The notes: generated by a model not told the origin, from the letters alone. DNA of 18,473 bases from Deltaproteobacteria bacterium (GCA_009668925.1 SBEK01000068.1:1-18473), one strand, 5' to 3'. Counted from the stretch's first letter, positions 7,912 through 16,656 are shown. Made by a program: numbers and translations.

Positions 7912-8757
7912 ATGGAATCAATTATAAACACCTGGCAGCATTTACCTTCACAGATAAGCCCGATTATTTTCAGCATCGGTTCCTTTCAGCTGCGCTATTA
8001 CAGCCTGATGTATCTGGTAGCATTTGCCGTTGTATACCTTTTGTTCGCCTATCGCGTTAAGCGCCAAGAAATTTCAATAAAGGCGGAAACATTTCAGGAT
8101 TATCTGATCTGGGCGATGGTTGGCCTGATCGTCGGCGCCCGGTTTGGCTACGCCCTGTTCTATAATTTCAGCTATTACATGACCCATCCGCTGGAAGTTA
8201 TTCTGCCATTTGATTTTTCCAACGGTGTCCGTTTTGTGGGTTTGAGCGGCATGTCCTACCATGGGGGTCTCGTCGGCGTTATTTTAGTCTCGATTTATTT
8301 TTGCCGTAAACACAAGATCAATATCTGGCAATTCGGCGACTGGTTGTGCGCGGCAGTGCCCCTGGGTTACATGTTCGGCCGATTTGGGAACTTTATTAAC
8401 GGCGAACTGTGGGGCCGTGTGACTACCGTTTCGTGGGGAATGTATTTTCCTCTTGATCCGGCGCAGAGTCTGCGTCATCCTTCTCAGCTCTATGAAGCAT
8501 TTTTTGAGGGTCTGTTTTTATTCGTTGTGCTGTGGCTGATTCGCAAGCGCAATCCATTTACAGGTTTCACTGTCGGCCTTTATATTTTCGGTTATGGTCT
8601 GGTGCGCTTCATCATCGAATTTTTTCGCGAACCGGACGTGCAACTCGGATTCGTTCTCGGATTCCAAACGATGGGGCAGGTTTTGTGCACCGTGATGATG
8701 CTGGCGGGTATAGCGGTCATCCTGTGGCGCAGGCAGGTATCCATCCCTAAAGCATAA
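7912..8757 (+). CDS. lgt: Prolipoprotein diacylglyceryl transferase Lgt
   Basis: Lgt is the inner-membrane enzyme that transfers diacylglycerol from phosphatidylglycerol to the lipobox cysteine of prolipoproteins, the first step of lipoprotein maturation. The 281-residue protein has several hydrophobic segments and the Lgt signature GRFGNFINGELWGR (156-169), including the conserved Arg, Asn and Glu. The YHGGL motif (H117) corresponds to the essential histidine region of the E. coli enzyme, and the C-terminal VRFIIEFFREPD carries the conserved late arginine. A TGGAG (7896-7900) lies 11 bases before the ATG. The 202-base upstream gap contains an A+T-rich near-palindrome (about 7870-7886) and a short GAAAGC tandem (7729-7740), but no promoter I can assign. 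Thirteen bases separate it from the next gene. Confidence 0.97.
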   Translation: MESIINTWQHLPSQISPIIFSIGSFQLRYYSLMYLVAFAVVYLLFAYRVKRQEISIKAETFQDYLIWAMVGLIVGARFGYALFYNFSYYMTHPLEVILPFDFSNGVRFVGLSGMSYHGGLVGVILVSIYFCRKHKINIWQFGDWLCAAVPLGYMFGRFGNFINGELWGRVTTVSWGMYFPLDPAQSLRHPSQLYEAFFEGLFLFVVLWLIRKRNPFTGFTVGLYIFGYGLVRFIIEFFREPDVQLGFVLGFQTMGQVLCTVMMLAGIAVILWRRQVSIPKA

Positions 8758-8770
8758 ACGCGGAGGGACT

Positions 8771-10102
8771 ATGGGCAGTCACTTAGTCATTATCGGCGGA
8801 GGCGCGGGCGGGGCGTCCACGGCAGCTGAGGCAAAACGCAACAACCCTTCTCTAAACGTAACCGTTTTACAGAAAGGCAATTTTACGGCGTACGCATCCT
8901 GTCCGACTCCTTACTATATCGGAGATCTTATTACCGACATCAACCTGCTTGTTGCCCGTACGCCCGAAAAGTTCCGCGAGGGCGGGATCGACATACAGCT
9001 GAATGCCGAAGTCATCGAAATTGATTCCCAGAAGAGCATCGTTGCCCTAAAAGACGGCCGCCGGTTCCCTTACGATAAGCTGGTTATTGCGACCGGCACG
9101 CAGGCGGTCATTCCGGACATGCCGGGAATCAACCTCCCCGGCGTTTTCTCGCTGAGAAATCTGGAAAATGCGCTGCAGATCAAGGCCTGGCTTCGCGAAA
9201 AAAATGCTAAGCACGTCATCATCATCGGCGGAGGTTTCATTGCCCTGGAAATGTCCGAGGCCCTGCATTCGGCGGGTATCAAGACAACGATTCTTCATAA
9301 CAGCGAATTGCCCGCTAATCGCTGGGACGCGGCTCTTTCGGCCGTTATGCTCAAAGAATTACAGACTCACGGCGTCGAGTTTGTCCCAAGTGCGCTTGCT
9401 AAGACCATTGAAAAAGGACCTGAGGCAGGGTTGCGCGTCATTACCGATAAGGGCGATTGGGAAGGCGATATGGTTTTACTGGCGATCGGCGTGAGGCCCG
9501 ATGTGGGATTGGCGAAATCGCTGGGTCTGAAAATAGGCGAATCCGGGGCAATTGCCGTCAACTTTGCCCAACAGACCTCCCGGGAAAATGTATATTCGGC
9601 GGGCGACTGCTGTGAGTCGTTTCACAAAGTCAGCCGCCGTTTCGTCAATATGCCTCTGGGCGACGTAGCGAACAAGCAGGGACGTGTCGCCGGTCGAAAT
9701 ATCGGCGGCAAACCGCTGGCTTTTGACGGCGTTGTCGGCGCTCAGTCCTTCCGGCTGTTTAATCTGGAATGCGCGGCCACAGGAATTTCTGAGCAGGAAG
9801 CTATAGATTGCGGCTACTCGCCGGCGAGCAACATCACCTGGGGCAATGCAATTGTCCAGGCGATGGGGACGGTTCCGATCGGTCTGAAATTGATTGCCGA
9901 CCGATCATCAGGAAAGCTCTTGGGGGCCCAGGCCGTCGGTGCGGCCGGTGTTGTGGGCCGAATAAATGTTCTTTCCGTTGCCCTCTGGACGGGGCTTAAC
10001 CTTGATCAGATCGGTTATCTGGATCTGGCATATGCCCCGCCTTTCAGCCCGGCCTGGGATGTCATCCACAACGCCGCTCAGGCGCTGGGCCGATCAATCT
10101 AG
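8771..10102 (+). CDS. CoA-disulfide reductase-like FAD/NAD(P) oxidoreductase
   Basis: This 443-residue flavoprotein belongs to the pyridine nucleotide-disulfide oxidoreductases with a single active-site cysteine (CoA-disulfide reductase, NADH oxidase/peroxidase and polysulfide reductase group). Visible parts: FAD motif IIGGGAGGAS (7-16); active cysteine C44 in YASCPTPYYIGD, aligned with the Cys43-type residue of CoA-disulfide reductases; NAD(P) fold HVIIIGGGFIALEMSEA; second FAD motif VYSAGDC; and a C-terminal dimerisation domain ending in the family-typical LAYAPPFSPAWDVIHNAAQ with its conserved tyrosine. There is no C-terminal rhodanese domain, unlike the longer CoA-disulfide reductase-rhodanese fusions. 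Proline follows the cysteine where relatives usually have glycine. GGAGG just upstream supports the start. Substrate (CoA disulfide, polysulfide, O2 or peroxide) is not decided by sequence. Confidence 0.88.
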   Translation: MGSHLVIIGGGAGGASTAAEAKRNNPSLNVTVLQKGNFTAYASCPTPYYIGDLITDINLLVARTPEKFREGGIDIQLNAEVIEIDSQKSIVALKDGRRFPYDKLVIATGTQAVIPDMPGINLPGVFSLRNLENALQIKAWLREKNAKHVIIIGGGFIALEMSEALHSAGIKTTILHNSELPANRWDAALSAVMLKELQTHGVEFVPSALAKTIEKGPEAGLRVITDKGDWEGDMVLLAIGVRPDVGLAKSLGLKIGESGAIAVNFAQQTSRENVYSAGDCCESFHKVSRRFVNMPLGDVANKQGRVAGRNIGGKPLAFDGVVGAQSFRLFNLECAATGISEQEAIDCGYSPASNITWGNAIVQAMGTVPIGLKLIADRSSGKLLGAQAVGAAGVVGRINVLSVALWTGLNLDQIGYLDLAYAPPFSPAWDVIHNAAQALGRSI

Positions 10103-10120
10103 TGATAAAGGGTTGCATTC

Positions 10121-11077
10121 ATGACGTGGTGGTGGATATTCTTTGCGATATTTATCTTGGCCATGTTGGCTCTTGACCTGGGTGTCTTCAATCGTAAAGC
10201 TCACGTCGTCAGAATGAAGGAGGCCATGTTGTGGACGCTTTTCTGGGTGTCCCTGGCGCTCCTGTTCTGTGCCGGAGTTTATTTTTTCTACGGGCATGGC
10301 AAGGCGATGGAATTTTTTGCCGGCTATCTTATCGAATACTCGCTGAGTATCGACAACCTTTTCGTCTTCATGCTGATATTCCGGTTTTTCAATGTTCCGC
10401 ACGCTTATGAACATAAGGCTCTTTTCTGGGGGATACTGTTGGCGCTCGCCACACGCGGCGTCTTTATTTTTGCCGGTGTTGCACTCATCAATGCCTTCAG
10501 TTGGGTCATGTATCTTTTCGGAGCTTTCCTGGTTTTTACCGGCGTAAAGATGGCGCTCAACAAAGAAACAGAAGTTCATCCGGATAAAAACATCGCCATA
10601 AAACTGCTTCGGTATTTCATTCCGGTCACGAAAACATTTCACGGAACAAAATTCTTTATCCGGAAGCGCGGCGTGCGTTTCGCGACGCCGATGCTGGCCG
10701 TCCTGCTTGCCCTAGAAACCACCGATATTCTCTTCGCTGTGGACTCCATTCCCGCCGTGCTGGCCATCACCAAGGATCCCTTTATTGTCTATACGTCCAA
10801 TGTCTTCGCGATTTTAGGTTTGCGGTCGCTTTTCTTTGCCATTTCCGGTCTGATGAAGTTATTCCACCTTCTCCACTACGGTCTGGCGGCGATCCTTACA
10901 TTTGTCGGTGTCAAGATGCTCATTGAAGATTTCTTCCATGTCCCTGTTGCGGCCTCGCTGATCGTTATCGCTTCAATTCTCATTATATCAGTTATCTCGT
11001 CCATCATTTGGCCGGATAAAGAAGAACGCGAAGTTCCGCCGGTGACCATGAAGGAGCGGCATCTGAATGAAAAATGA
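10121..11077 (+). CDS. TerC-family integral membrane protein (probable metal-ion exporter)
   Basis: TerC/Alx-family proteins are polytopic inner-membrane proteins linked to tellurite resistance and, for Alx/YkoY/MeeY-type members, manganese export. This 318-residue protein is strongly hydrophobic, with about nine predicted membrane segments. It carries the two hallmark acidic motifs: SIDNLFVFMLIF (D78, N79) and, in the second repeat, TTDILFAVDSIPAVLAITKDP (D202, D208), which build the transport path. It resembles the longer E. coli Alx-like group (about 320 residues), not the short TerC proteins. An AAAGGG eight bases upstream marks the start. Its last 11 bases overlap the next gene, so the two are almost certainly translated from one mRNA. 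No yybP-ykoY manganese riboswitch can sit in the 18-base upstream gap. Confidence 0.9.
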   Translation: MTWWWIFFAIFILAMLALDLGVFNRKAHVVRMKEAMLWTLFWVSLALLFCAGVYFFYGHGKAMEFFAGYLIEYSLSIDNLFVFMLIFRFFNVPHAYEHKALFWGILLALATRGVFIFAGVALINAFSWVMYLFGAFLVFTGVKMALNKETEVHPDKNIAIKLLRYFIPVTKTFHGTKFFIRKRGVRFATPMLAVLLALETTDILFAVDSIPAVLAITKDPFIVYTSNVFAILGLRSLFFAISGLMKLFHLLHYGLAAILTFVGVKMLIEDFFHVPVAASLIVIASILIISVISSIIWPDKEEREVPPVTMKERHLNEK

Positions 11078-11849
11078 TCTGCCCAGCGCCTCGCAAAATC
11101 AGTTAAAAAGATGGGCTCGGCTCAGTGATGCTAAATTCCGCCGCGATGACGGCTCATTTCTGGCCGAAGGAATAAAAGTCGTCGAGGAGCTGTTGAAAAG
11201 CGCCTGGCCGATAGAAGCCCTGCTCGTTTTGCCTGAAAAAAATCGGTACTGGGAAGAACTGGTCGGACCCGTGAAAGATCGTCATCCGGTCTACCCGCTG
11301 ACGCGTTCGCAGTGGAAGAAGCTGAGCCAGGATAAAGAACCGGAGGGGTTGATCGCCATTGTCAAGAACAAGAAGCCGCCGTCTTTTCCCGAATGGCTGA
11401 AATCCGCTGAGGGACACGTCCTCATCGGATATCAAATTTCCAATCCTCAGAATCTGGGCGCATTGATGCGCAGTGCTTACTGGTTCGGATTCGGGGATCT
11501 CTTGCTGGGAGGAGGTTCAGTGGATTGGCAGCATCCCAAGGTCATCCGAGCATCCATGGGGGCTCTTTTTCATTTGAGGATCCTTGCGGATGTGGATATC
11601 GCGGCTGCACTTCCCGCGATCAGAAAAAATTATGTTGTAATCGGCAGTGATGTTCGCCAGGGCCTTGCACCGCATCCGCTCGCGCCAAGAGGCGCTTTGC
11701 TGGTGGGCAGCGAAAGCCACGGCCTGCCGGCAGATTTGCTTGAGCAATCCAGTGAGCGCTGGCGTATTTCCGGGAACGGACGGTCGGATTCATTGAGCCT
11801 CCCGCAGGCGGCGGCGATCATGATGTATGAGATGACAAAAAAAGAATAA
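11067..11849 (+). CDS. SpoU/TrmH-family RNA 2'-O-ribose methyltransferase
   Basis: This 260-residue SPOUT-class enzyme transfers a methyl group from S-adenosylmethionine to a ribose 2'-OH of rRNA or tRNA. An N-terminal substrate-binding region (about 1-105, starting with FLAEGIKVVEELL) precedes the knotted catalytic domain. Motif 1 is NPQNLGALMRSA (126-137, with the conserved Asn and Arg135). Motif 2 is GSESHGL (214-220). Motif 3 is SLSLPQAAAIMMYE (from residue 242), where most relatives have SLNVS. The two-domain plan resembles RlmB and the 23S rRNA methyltransferases, but the target cannot be named. It overlaps terC by 11 bases and its ribosome site AAGGAG (11051-11056) lies inside terC, indicating coupled translation. 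Confidence 0.88.
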   Translation: MKNDLPSASQNQLKRWARLSDAKFRRDDGSFLAEGIKVVEELLKSAWPIEALLVLPEKNRYWEELVGPVKDRHPVYPLTRSQWKKLSQDKEPEGLIAIVKNKKPPSFPEWLKSAEGHVLIGYQISNPQNLGALMRSAYWFGFGDLLLGGGSVDWQHPKVIRASMGALFHLRILADVDIAAALPAIRKNYVVIGSDVRQGLAPHPLAPRGALLVGSESHGLPADLLEQSSERWRISGNGRSDSLSLPQAAAIMMYEMTKKE

Positions 11850-11880
11850 AGGACCAAGGATAAAGGAGCAGAGGAGAAGG

Positions 11881-12204
11881 ATGTCGTTCATTCAAATAAT
11901 GACTGCAACGGAAACCAAAGAACAGGCCGAGGTTATTGCCCGAAGTCTCATAGAAGCGCATCTGGCAGCGTGCGTTCAGATCACGGGCGGCATAGAGAGC
12001 ACCTATCGTTGGCGGGGCAAGGTGGAATATTCGAATGAATGCCTCTGCCTGATCAAAACGCGTGAAGATCTTTTTGACGAAGTTGCCGCCGTCATCAAGA
12101 AACTGCACTCCTACGATACACCGGAGATCATTGCCGTTCCGATTATTGCAGGCAGTCCTGAATATCTGGCCTGGCTTGCCGAAACACTGCCGGAAAGCCG
12201 TTAA
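11881..12204 (+). CDS. cutA: Divalent-cation tolerance protein CutA
   Basis: CutA is a small, very stable trimeric protein with a ferredoxin-like (PII-like) fold, linked to copper and other divalent-metal tolerance in E. coli, though its biochemical role is unsettled. The 107-residue length is normal. Family features are the early AACVQI cysteine (C31), the central STYRWRGKVE strand, EXXLXIKT (ECLCLIKTREDLF) and the hallmark HSYDTPEIIAVPI (from H76). The cytoplasmic form without signal peptide is present. Purine-rich AAAGGAG and GAGGAG lie 12 and 4 bases upstream. It follows the methyltransferase by 31 bases and shares a metal-handling theme with terC two genes earlier. A likely terminator overlaps its 3' end. 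Confidence 0.94.
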   Translation: MSFIQIMTATETKEQAEVIARSLIEAHLAACVQITGGIESTYRWRGKVEYSNECLCLIKTREDLFDEVAAVIKKLHSYDTPEIIAVPIIAGSPEYLAWLAETLPESR

Positions 12205-12212
12205 ATTTTTTT
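12173..12212 (+). terminator. Possible intrinsic terminator at the end of cutA
   Basis: GGCTT-G-CCG (12173-12181) pairs with CGG-A-AAGCC (12191-12199) with one G.A mismatch and a nine-base loop, followed by an A/T-rich tract holding eight T bases in a row (12205-12212). The stem overlaps the final cutA codons. The T run starts about five bases after the stem, later than ideal, so this may be only partly efficient. It would separate the cutA unit from the tkt-pgi pair. Confidence 0.35.
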
Positions 12213-12273
12213 CTCGTGCAATAATTGAATCTTTGTTTTAAATAAACCATCTTCAATTCCATAAGGAGACGAC

Positions 12274-14331
12274 ATGCCTGACAAAAGCGAACTTGAGAAG
12301 AAATGCATTGATACTATACGGTTCTTGGCGGCGGATGCCATAGAAAAAGCCAAATCGGGCCATCCGGGCATGCCGCTAGGTGCGGCGGCGGCGGCCTTTA
12401 CCCTCTGGACAAAACACCTGAAGCATAATCCCGCAAATCCCCAATGGCCGAACCGCGACCGCTTTGTCCTGTCCTCGGGGCATGCCTCGATGCTTTTGTA
12501 TGCTCTCCTGCATTTAACGGGATATGATCTCTCGCTCGATGATATCAAAAATTTCCGCCAGTGGGGCAGCCATACCCCGGGACATCCGGAGTATCAGCAC
12601 ACGGCAGGCGTCGAAGTGACCACCGGCCCGCTGGGGCAGGGACTGGCGAATGCCGTCGGCATGGCCATTGCCGAGGCGCAACTGGCGGCAAGATTCAACC
12701 GCGGCGGGCAAACGATCATCGACCATTACACGTATGTTATGGCCGGAGACGGCGACATGATGGAGGGCGTCGTGGCCGAAGCGTGCGCTCTGGCCGGCCA
12801 TTTGCGTCTGGGAAAACTTATCGTTGTCTATGACGACAACAAAGTATCTCTGGCCGGTTCTACGGGGTTGTCCTTTACCGAAAATATTGAAATGCGTTTT
12901 AAGTCCTATGGGTGGCAAGTGCAAAGAGTTCAAGACGGCAATAACGTAATGGCCATTGATCGGGCCGTTAGAAAAGCCAAAAAGGAAACGGCCAAGCCCT
13001 CATTGATCTGTGTGCAAACGACGATCGGCTATGGCGCGCCCGGAAAGCAGGGATGCAGTGATGCACATGGATCTCCTCTGGGTGAAAAGGAACTGCAAGG
13101 AGCAAAAGAAGCGCTGTGCTGGGATAGCGATGAAACGTTCCATGTGCCTGTAGAGGTCGGAAAATATTTCCGCAGAGCCGTTGCACGCGGCAAGAAGGAT
13201 GAAAAACAGTGGATCGAGACCCTGGAGATTTATCGTCAAAAAGACGCAATGCAGGCAGCTGTGCTGGAAAGAACGCTTGAGGGCGAACTTCCATCCGACT
13301 GGGATGCGGCACTTACTGAATTTCCCGCGGGTTCCAAAGATGTGGCGACACGCAAAGCCTCGGAAATGGTCATGCAGGCCCTGGCCGCAAAAATCCCCGA
13401 ACTGGCCGGAGGTTCGGCTGACCTTAATCCTTCAACGTTTACCTGGCTTAAAGGAATGGGCGATTTCCAGAATCCGTCTTTGCCGAGCGCCGGACTGCAT
13501 GGGATGGTTGGAGGCGCCTGGGATTATACGGGAAGGAATATCCACTTCGGCGTTCGCGAGCATGCCATGGGAGCTATCGCCGTCGGTCTGGCGCTGCACG
13601 GAGGCGTTATTCCGTATACGGCAACCTTCTTAACCTTCGCTGATTACATGCGCCCGCCGATGCGTCTCGCTGCGCTGATGGGTCTGCGCACGATCTTTGT
13701 TTTCACACACGATAGTATCGGGGTGGGTGAAGACGGTCCGACGCATCAACCCGTTGAACAAATCATGAATTTGCGGCAGGTTCCCAACATGACCGTGCTG
13801 CGTCCGGCCGACGCCAATGAAACAGTGGAAGCGTGGCGTCTGGCGCTCACGAACCCGAAGGGTCCGACCACGCTCGTCTTCAGCCGCCAGAACCTGCCCG
13901 TACTGGACCGCACGGTCTGCGCACCGGCCGCCGGCGTTCGGCGCGGCGGTTATGTTCTATGGGAGTCTTCACCCGATCCGGAGTTGATCCTGATTGCGAC
14001 GGGCTCGGAAGTGGCGATCACGCTGTCGGCGGCTCGGACGCTTGCCGAAGACGGCACAAAGGTTCGTCTGGTTTCGCTTCCCAGTTGGGAAATATTCGAC
14101 AGTCAGCCCGAAGCGTACCGGGAATCCGTCCTGCCTCCGCACGTGAAGGCCCGCCTGGCCGTGGAAGCCGGTATCAAACTGGGCTGGGAACATTATGTCG
14201 GATTGGCGGGAAAGATCATCGGCATGGGAACCTTTGGTGCATCGGCTCCCGGACCGGTGCTTTATGAAAAATTCGGCTTCACGCCCGCCTGCATCATTGC
14301 GGCGGCCAAGGAATTGCTGTCGGCTCGGTAA
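12274..14331 (+). CDS. tkt: Transketolase
   Basis: Transketolase is the thiamine-diphosphate enzyme that moves two-carbon ketol units between sugar phosphates in the non-oxidative pentose phosphate pathway. It is full length at 685 residues. The pyrophosphate domain has the opening [11 protein letters not shown] and the ThDP/metal motif GDGDMMEGV...YDDN (158-189). The pyrimidine domain has [11 protein letters not shown], whose E429 is the glutamate that activates the cofactor, and [17 protein letters not shown] (H479, matching E. coli H473 for phosphate/substrate binding). The C-terminal domain follows. A strong AAGGAG (12263-12268) lies five bases before the ATG. It is followed by phosphoglucose isomerase after 15 bases, so the pair should be co-expressed. 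Transaldolase is not in the window. Confidence 0.97.
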   Translation: MPDKSELEKKCIDTIRFLAADAIEKAKSGHPGMPLGAAAAAFTLWTKHLKHNPANPQWPNRDRFVLSSGHASMLLYALLHLTGYDLSLDDIKNFRQWGSHTPGHPEYQHTAGVEVTTGPLGQGLANAVGMAIAEAQLAARFNRGGQTIIDHYTYVMAGDGDMMEGVVAEACALAGHLRLGKLIVVYDDNKVSLAGSTGLSFTENIEMRFKSYGWQVQRVQDGNNVMAIDRAVRKAKKETAKPSLICVQTTIGYGAPGKQGCSDAHGSPLGEKELQGAKEALCWDSDETFHVPVEVGKYFRRAVARGKKDEKQWIETLEIYRQKDAMQAAVLERTLEGELPSDWDAALTEFPAGSKDVATRKASEMVMQALAAKIPELAGGSADLNPSTFTWLKGMGDFQNPSLPSAGLHGMVGGAWDYTGRNIHFGVREHAMGAIAVGLALHGGVIPYTATFLTFADYMRPPMRLAALMGLRTIFVFTHDSIGVGEDGPTHQPVEQIMNLRQVPNMTVLRPADANETVEAWRLALTNPKGPTTLVFSRQNLPVLDRTVCAPAAGVRRGGYVLWESSPDPELILIATGSEVAITLSAARTLAEDGTKVRLVSLPSWEIFDSQPEAYRESVLPPHVKARLAVEAGIKLGWEHYVGLAGKIIGMGTFGASAPGPVLYEKFGFTPACIIAAAKELLSAR

Positions 14332-14346
14332 CGAAGGAGATCAGTC

Positions 14347-16041
14347 ATGAAGACGGCGGGCATTTCTTTCCTCCTTGGCGCTTATCAAAGCACAGTGACC
14401 AATGCACTCGAAAAAATGCGGCGCAGCAATATTGCCGCGCGCATCTGGGCCAACGATTTTCGCGTTTGGAAACCGGCGCCGCAGGAAATCTCCAATCGTC
14501 TGGGCTGGCTGCACGCTCCGGTTGAAACAGCCGCAAATGCCAACCGTATCCGCGCATCTCTCGAACCCTTCACGAATGGTGATATCGAGGACGTCGTTCT
14601 TCTGGGAATGGGAGGCTCCAGCCTGTCCGCCGAAGTGTTTAATAAAATGATTGGAAGCGCGCCCGGATTTCCAAGACTACAGACCCTCGATACGACTGAC
14701 CCTCCGACCATTGCCTGTGTCGCACAGAAACTGAACATAGACAAAACACTTTTTATTGTTTCCTCCAAGTCAGGCAAGACCCTGGAAATCATCTCCCTTT
14801 TTAATTATTTTTATAATCTGGCCGCAAAACAGCCGGGTGTCTCGGCCAACGAGCATTTTATGGTCATTACGGACGAAGGCAGCCCGATGCTTGAGCAGGC
14901 CTGGCAGTTGCAGCTTCCTTACGTATTTTCCAACAATCCCAATATCGGCGGCCGTTATTCGGCGTTATCTCTGGTCGGAATGATCCCGGCCGCGCTGATC
15001 GGCGTTCAAATCGAAAGGCTTCTGCAAAACGCAGCGGCAGTAGCGGGGCGGGAAAGGGCTGATTTTTTTTCGGGGAAAGGCGACTCCACCGGCTGTCTTT
15101 TAGGCGCCGCTCTGGGGACGCTGGCACAATATAAGCGTGACAAGCTGACCCTGATTTTTCCACCGTCATGGAAGCCGTTTGGTGATTGGCTGGAACAGTT
15201 GATTGCCGAGAGCACGGGTAAAGAAGGTAAAGGGATTCTGCCGGTGCTGAACGAGCTGCCGATGAACGCCGGTGTTTATCGCAACGACCGCGTGTTTGTT
15301 TTTTTTCATGAGACCGATGACGAATGGAGTTCACGAATAACGGAGCTGGCTACCGCCGGACACCCCGTCCTGAAAATACGGGTTGGTGACGCTTATGATC
15401 TGGGGGGGCAAATGTTTTTATGGGAAATGGCGACAGCCGTTGCCTCTCATCTCATGGGAATTAATCCGTTTGATCAGCCCGATGTCGAAGCCACCAAAGT
15501 TCATACCCATCATGCGATCAAGGCGTATAGGAAAAACAGCGCATCACCAAAGGGACTCCCGTCGCTGGCCGGCAACGGCGTCGTTCTGTACGGCGGTATA
15601 ACCGGGACGACCATCTCCGAGGCATTAAGAGATTTTCTCATGTCGGGAACAGCCAATGCCTATGTAGGGCTGCAGGTTTATTTGAGTCCAACGCCCCAAA
15701 TCGACGAGGCTCTCAACGAATTGCGGACGGCAATGACCGCAAAATATGGCATGGCTGTGACGCTGGGATACGGCCCCCGCTACTTGCATTCGACCGGCCA
15801 GATGCACAAAGGCGATGCGGGCCGCGGATTGTTTATTCAACTGACGGAGGACAGTACATCAGATCTGGACATCCCCGACATTCTCGGAGCGCCCGGATCA
15901 TCGCTGACCTTCGGCGAACTTAAAGCAGCCCAGGCCGAAGGGGATCTCCGGGCGCTGATGGACAAAGGCCGCAAGATCATCCGCGTCCACTGGAGCAAAG
16001 AACCCGCCGCCGGACTAAAAATGCTGGCTGCCGATATTTAG
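14347..16041 (+). CDS. pgi: Glucose-6-phosphate isomerase (transaldolase-fusion-type, stand-alone)
   Basis: The enzyme interconverts glucose 6-phosphate and fructose 6-phosphate. At 564 residues it has two SIS sugar-isomerase domains. Motifs are LLGMGGSSLSAEVF (G87-S92 region), the phosphate-binding SSKSGKTLEIISLF (139-152), NIGGRYSALSLVG and NPFDQPDVEATK, followed by an extra C-terminal part of about 170 residues. This architecture matches the isomerase half of bifunctional transaldolase/phosphoglucose isomerases and not the classic E. coli Pgi. The protein begins in what would be the linker of such fusions (LEKMRRSNIAARIWANDFRVWKP), and no transaldolase precedes it. AAGGAG (14334-14339) seven bases upstream and the ATG show an independent start, so it is not a broken fusion. 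It converges on a - strand gene with a 7-base gap and no visible terminator. Confidence 0.92.
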   Translation: MKTAGISFLLGAYQSTVTNALEKMRRSNIAARIWANDFRVWKPAPQEISNRLGWLHAPVETAANANRIRASLEPFTNGDIEDVVLLGMGGSSLSAEVFNKMIGSAPGFPRLQTLDTTDPPTIACVAQKLNIDKTLFIVSSKSGKTLEIISLFNYFYNLAAKQPGVSANEHFMVITDEGSPMLEQAWQLQLPYVFSNNPNIGGRYSALSLVGMIPAALIGVQIERLLQNAAAVAGRERADFFSGKGDSTGCLLGAALGTLAQYKRDKLTLIFPPSWKPFGDWLEQLIAESTGKEGKGILPVLNELPMNAGVYRNDRVFVFFHETDDEWSSRITELATAGHPVLKIRVGDAYDLGGQMFLWEMATAVASHLMGINPFDQPDVEATKVHTHHAIKAYRKNSASPKGLPSLAGNGVVLYGGITGTTISEALRDFLMSGTANAYVGLQVYLSPTPQIDEALNELRTAMTAKYGMAVTLGYGPRYLHSTGQMHKGDAGRGLFIQLTEDSTSDLDIPDILGAPGSSLTFGELKAAQAEGDLRALMDKGRKIIRVHWSKEPAAGLKMLAADI

Positions 16042-16048
16042 CCCGGCG

Positions 16049-16627
16049 TCAACGTGCCTCGGTGATTACACGCAGAATTTCCGGCGCATGCCGCTCCGAT
16101 GGCGCGGGGATCGTCTTGGGGTAGCCGATGATAATCGGCGCCACGATCCGGTGATTGTCGGAAATGCCCAGCTCGCCCCTGAGTTGCGGATCGCGAACGT
16201 TGGCGCCTAGAGCAACCCAGCAGGTGCCCAACCCGCGGGCCGCTGCACTGAACATAATGTAGCTTGCCGCCAGTGCCGCATCCACATCCAGCGAGCCGAC
16301 CGATTTTGCTCCGACGACATAAATAAGGCAAGGTGCATTGTAAAACACGTTGAAATTCTCGTTTTGAAGAAATGCAATATAGTCGGAATTAAGCTTTATT
16401 TTATTCTCGGCATTATCCCGCAGGAGATTGGCCTTGCTGTCATCGGACAGGTTTTTGATGGTCTTGCGGCATTGGACGACAATGAAACGGCAAGGCTGAT
16501 TGTTGCTGGCGGATGGTGCAAGCGTCGCTTCCTGCAGAATTTCCTCCACGATTTTCAACGGAACCTCTTTGGCTTCGAAGTCCCTGATAGCCCGCCTTTT
16601 CCGGAGAAGCTCTGAAAAAACCATCAT
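16049..16627 (-). CDS. Nitroreductase-family FMN oxidoreductase
   Basis: This 192-residue protein belongs to the NAD(P)H:FMN nitroreductase fold, whose members reduce nitro compounds, quinones, flavins or other acceptors as homodimers. The N-terminal RKRRAIRDF is the FMN-phosphate-binding arginine motif, followed by EATLAPSASNNQPCRFIVV (the APSxxNxQP FMN motif). Further in come AARGLGTCWVAL and a C-terminal IGYPKTIPAPSERHAPEIL, both usual for the family. The physiological substrate cannot be told. AAGGAGG (plus-strand 16636-16642) lies eight bases upstream of the first of two adjacent ATG codons and decides for the outer one. It follows the M50 protease gene by 29 bases on the same strand, so the two are probably one operon. 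Confidence 0.9.
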   Translation of the reverse strand: MMVFSELLRKRRAIRDFEAKEVPLKIVEEILQEATLAPSASNNQPCRFIVVQCRKTIKNLSDDSKANLLRDNAENKIKLNSDYIAFLQNENFNVFYNAPCLIYVVGAKSVGSLDVDAALAASYIMFSAAARGLGTCWVALGANVRDPQLRGELGISDNHRIVAPIIIGYPKTIPAPSERHAPEILRVITEAR

Positions 16628-16635
16628 ACTGTTTT

Positions 16636-16642
16636 CCTCCTT
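16636..16642 (-). promoter_or_regulatory. Strong ribosome binding site of the nitroreductase gene
   Basis: A full AAGGAGG on the minus strand, eight bases before ATG 16627. It lies in the 29-base gap after the upstream protease gene and selects the first of two tandem ATG codons. Confidence 0.7.
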
Positions 16643-16656
16643 TGTTTCGTTTATTT

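Noticed and set aside
7713..8060. 115-residue + strand frame before and into lgt
   Set aside because: Overlaps the true lgt start out of frame, has no convincing start or ribosome site, and its second half is an lgt shadow.
10094..10642. 182-residue minus-strand open frame
   Set aside because: Antisense to terC, which has its hallmark motifs on the + strand; the product is a charged shadow of hydrophobic codons.
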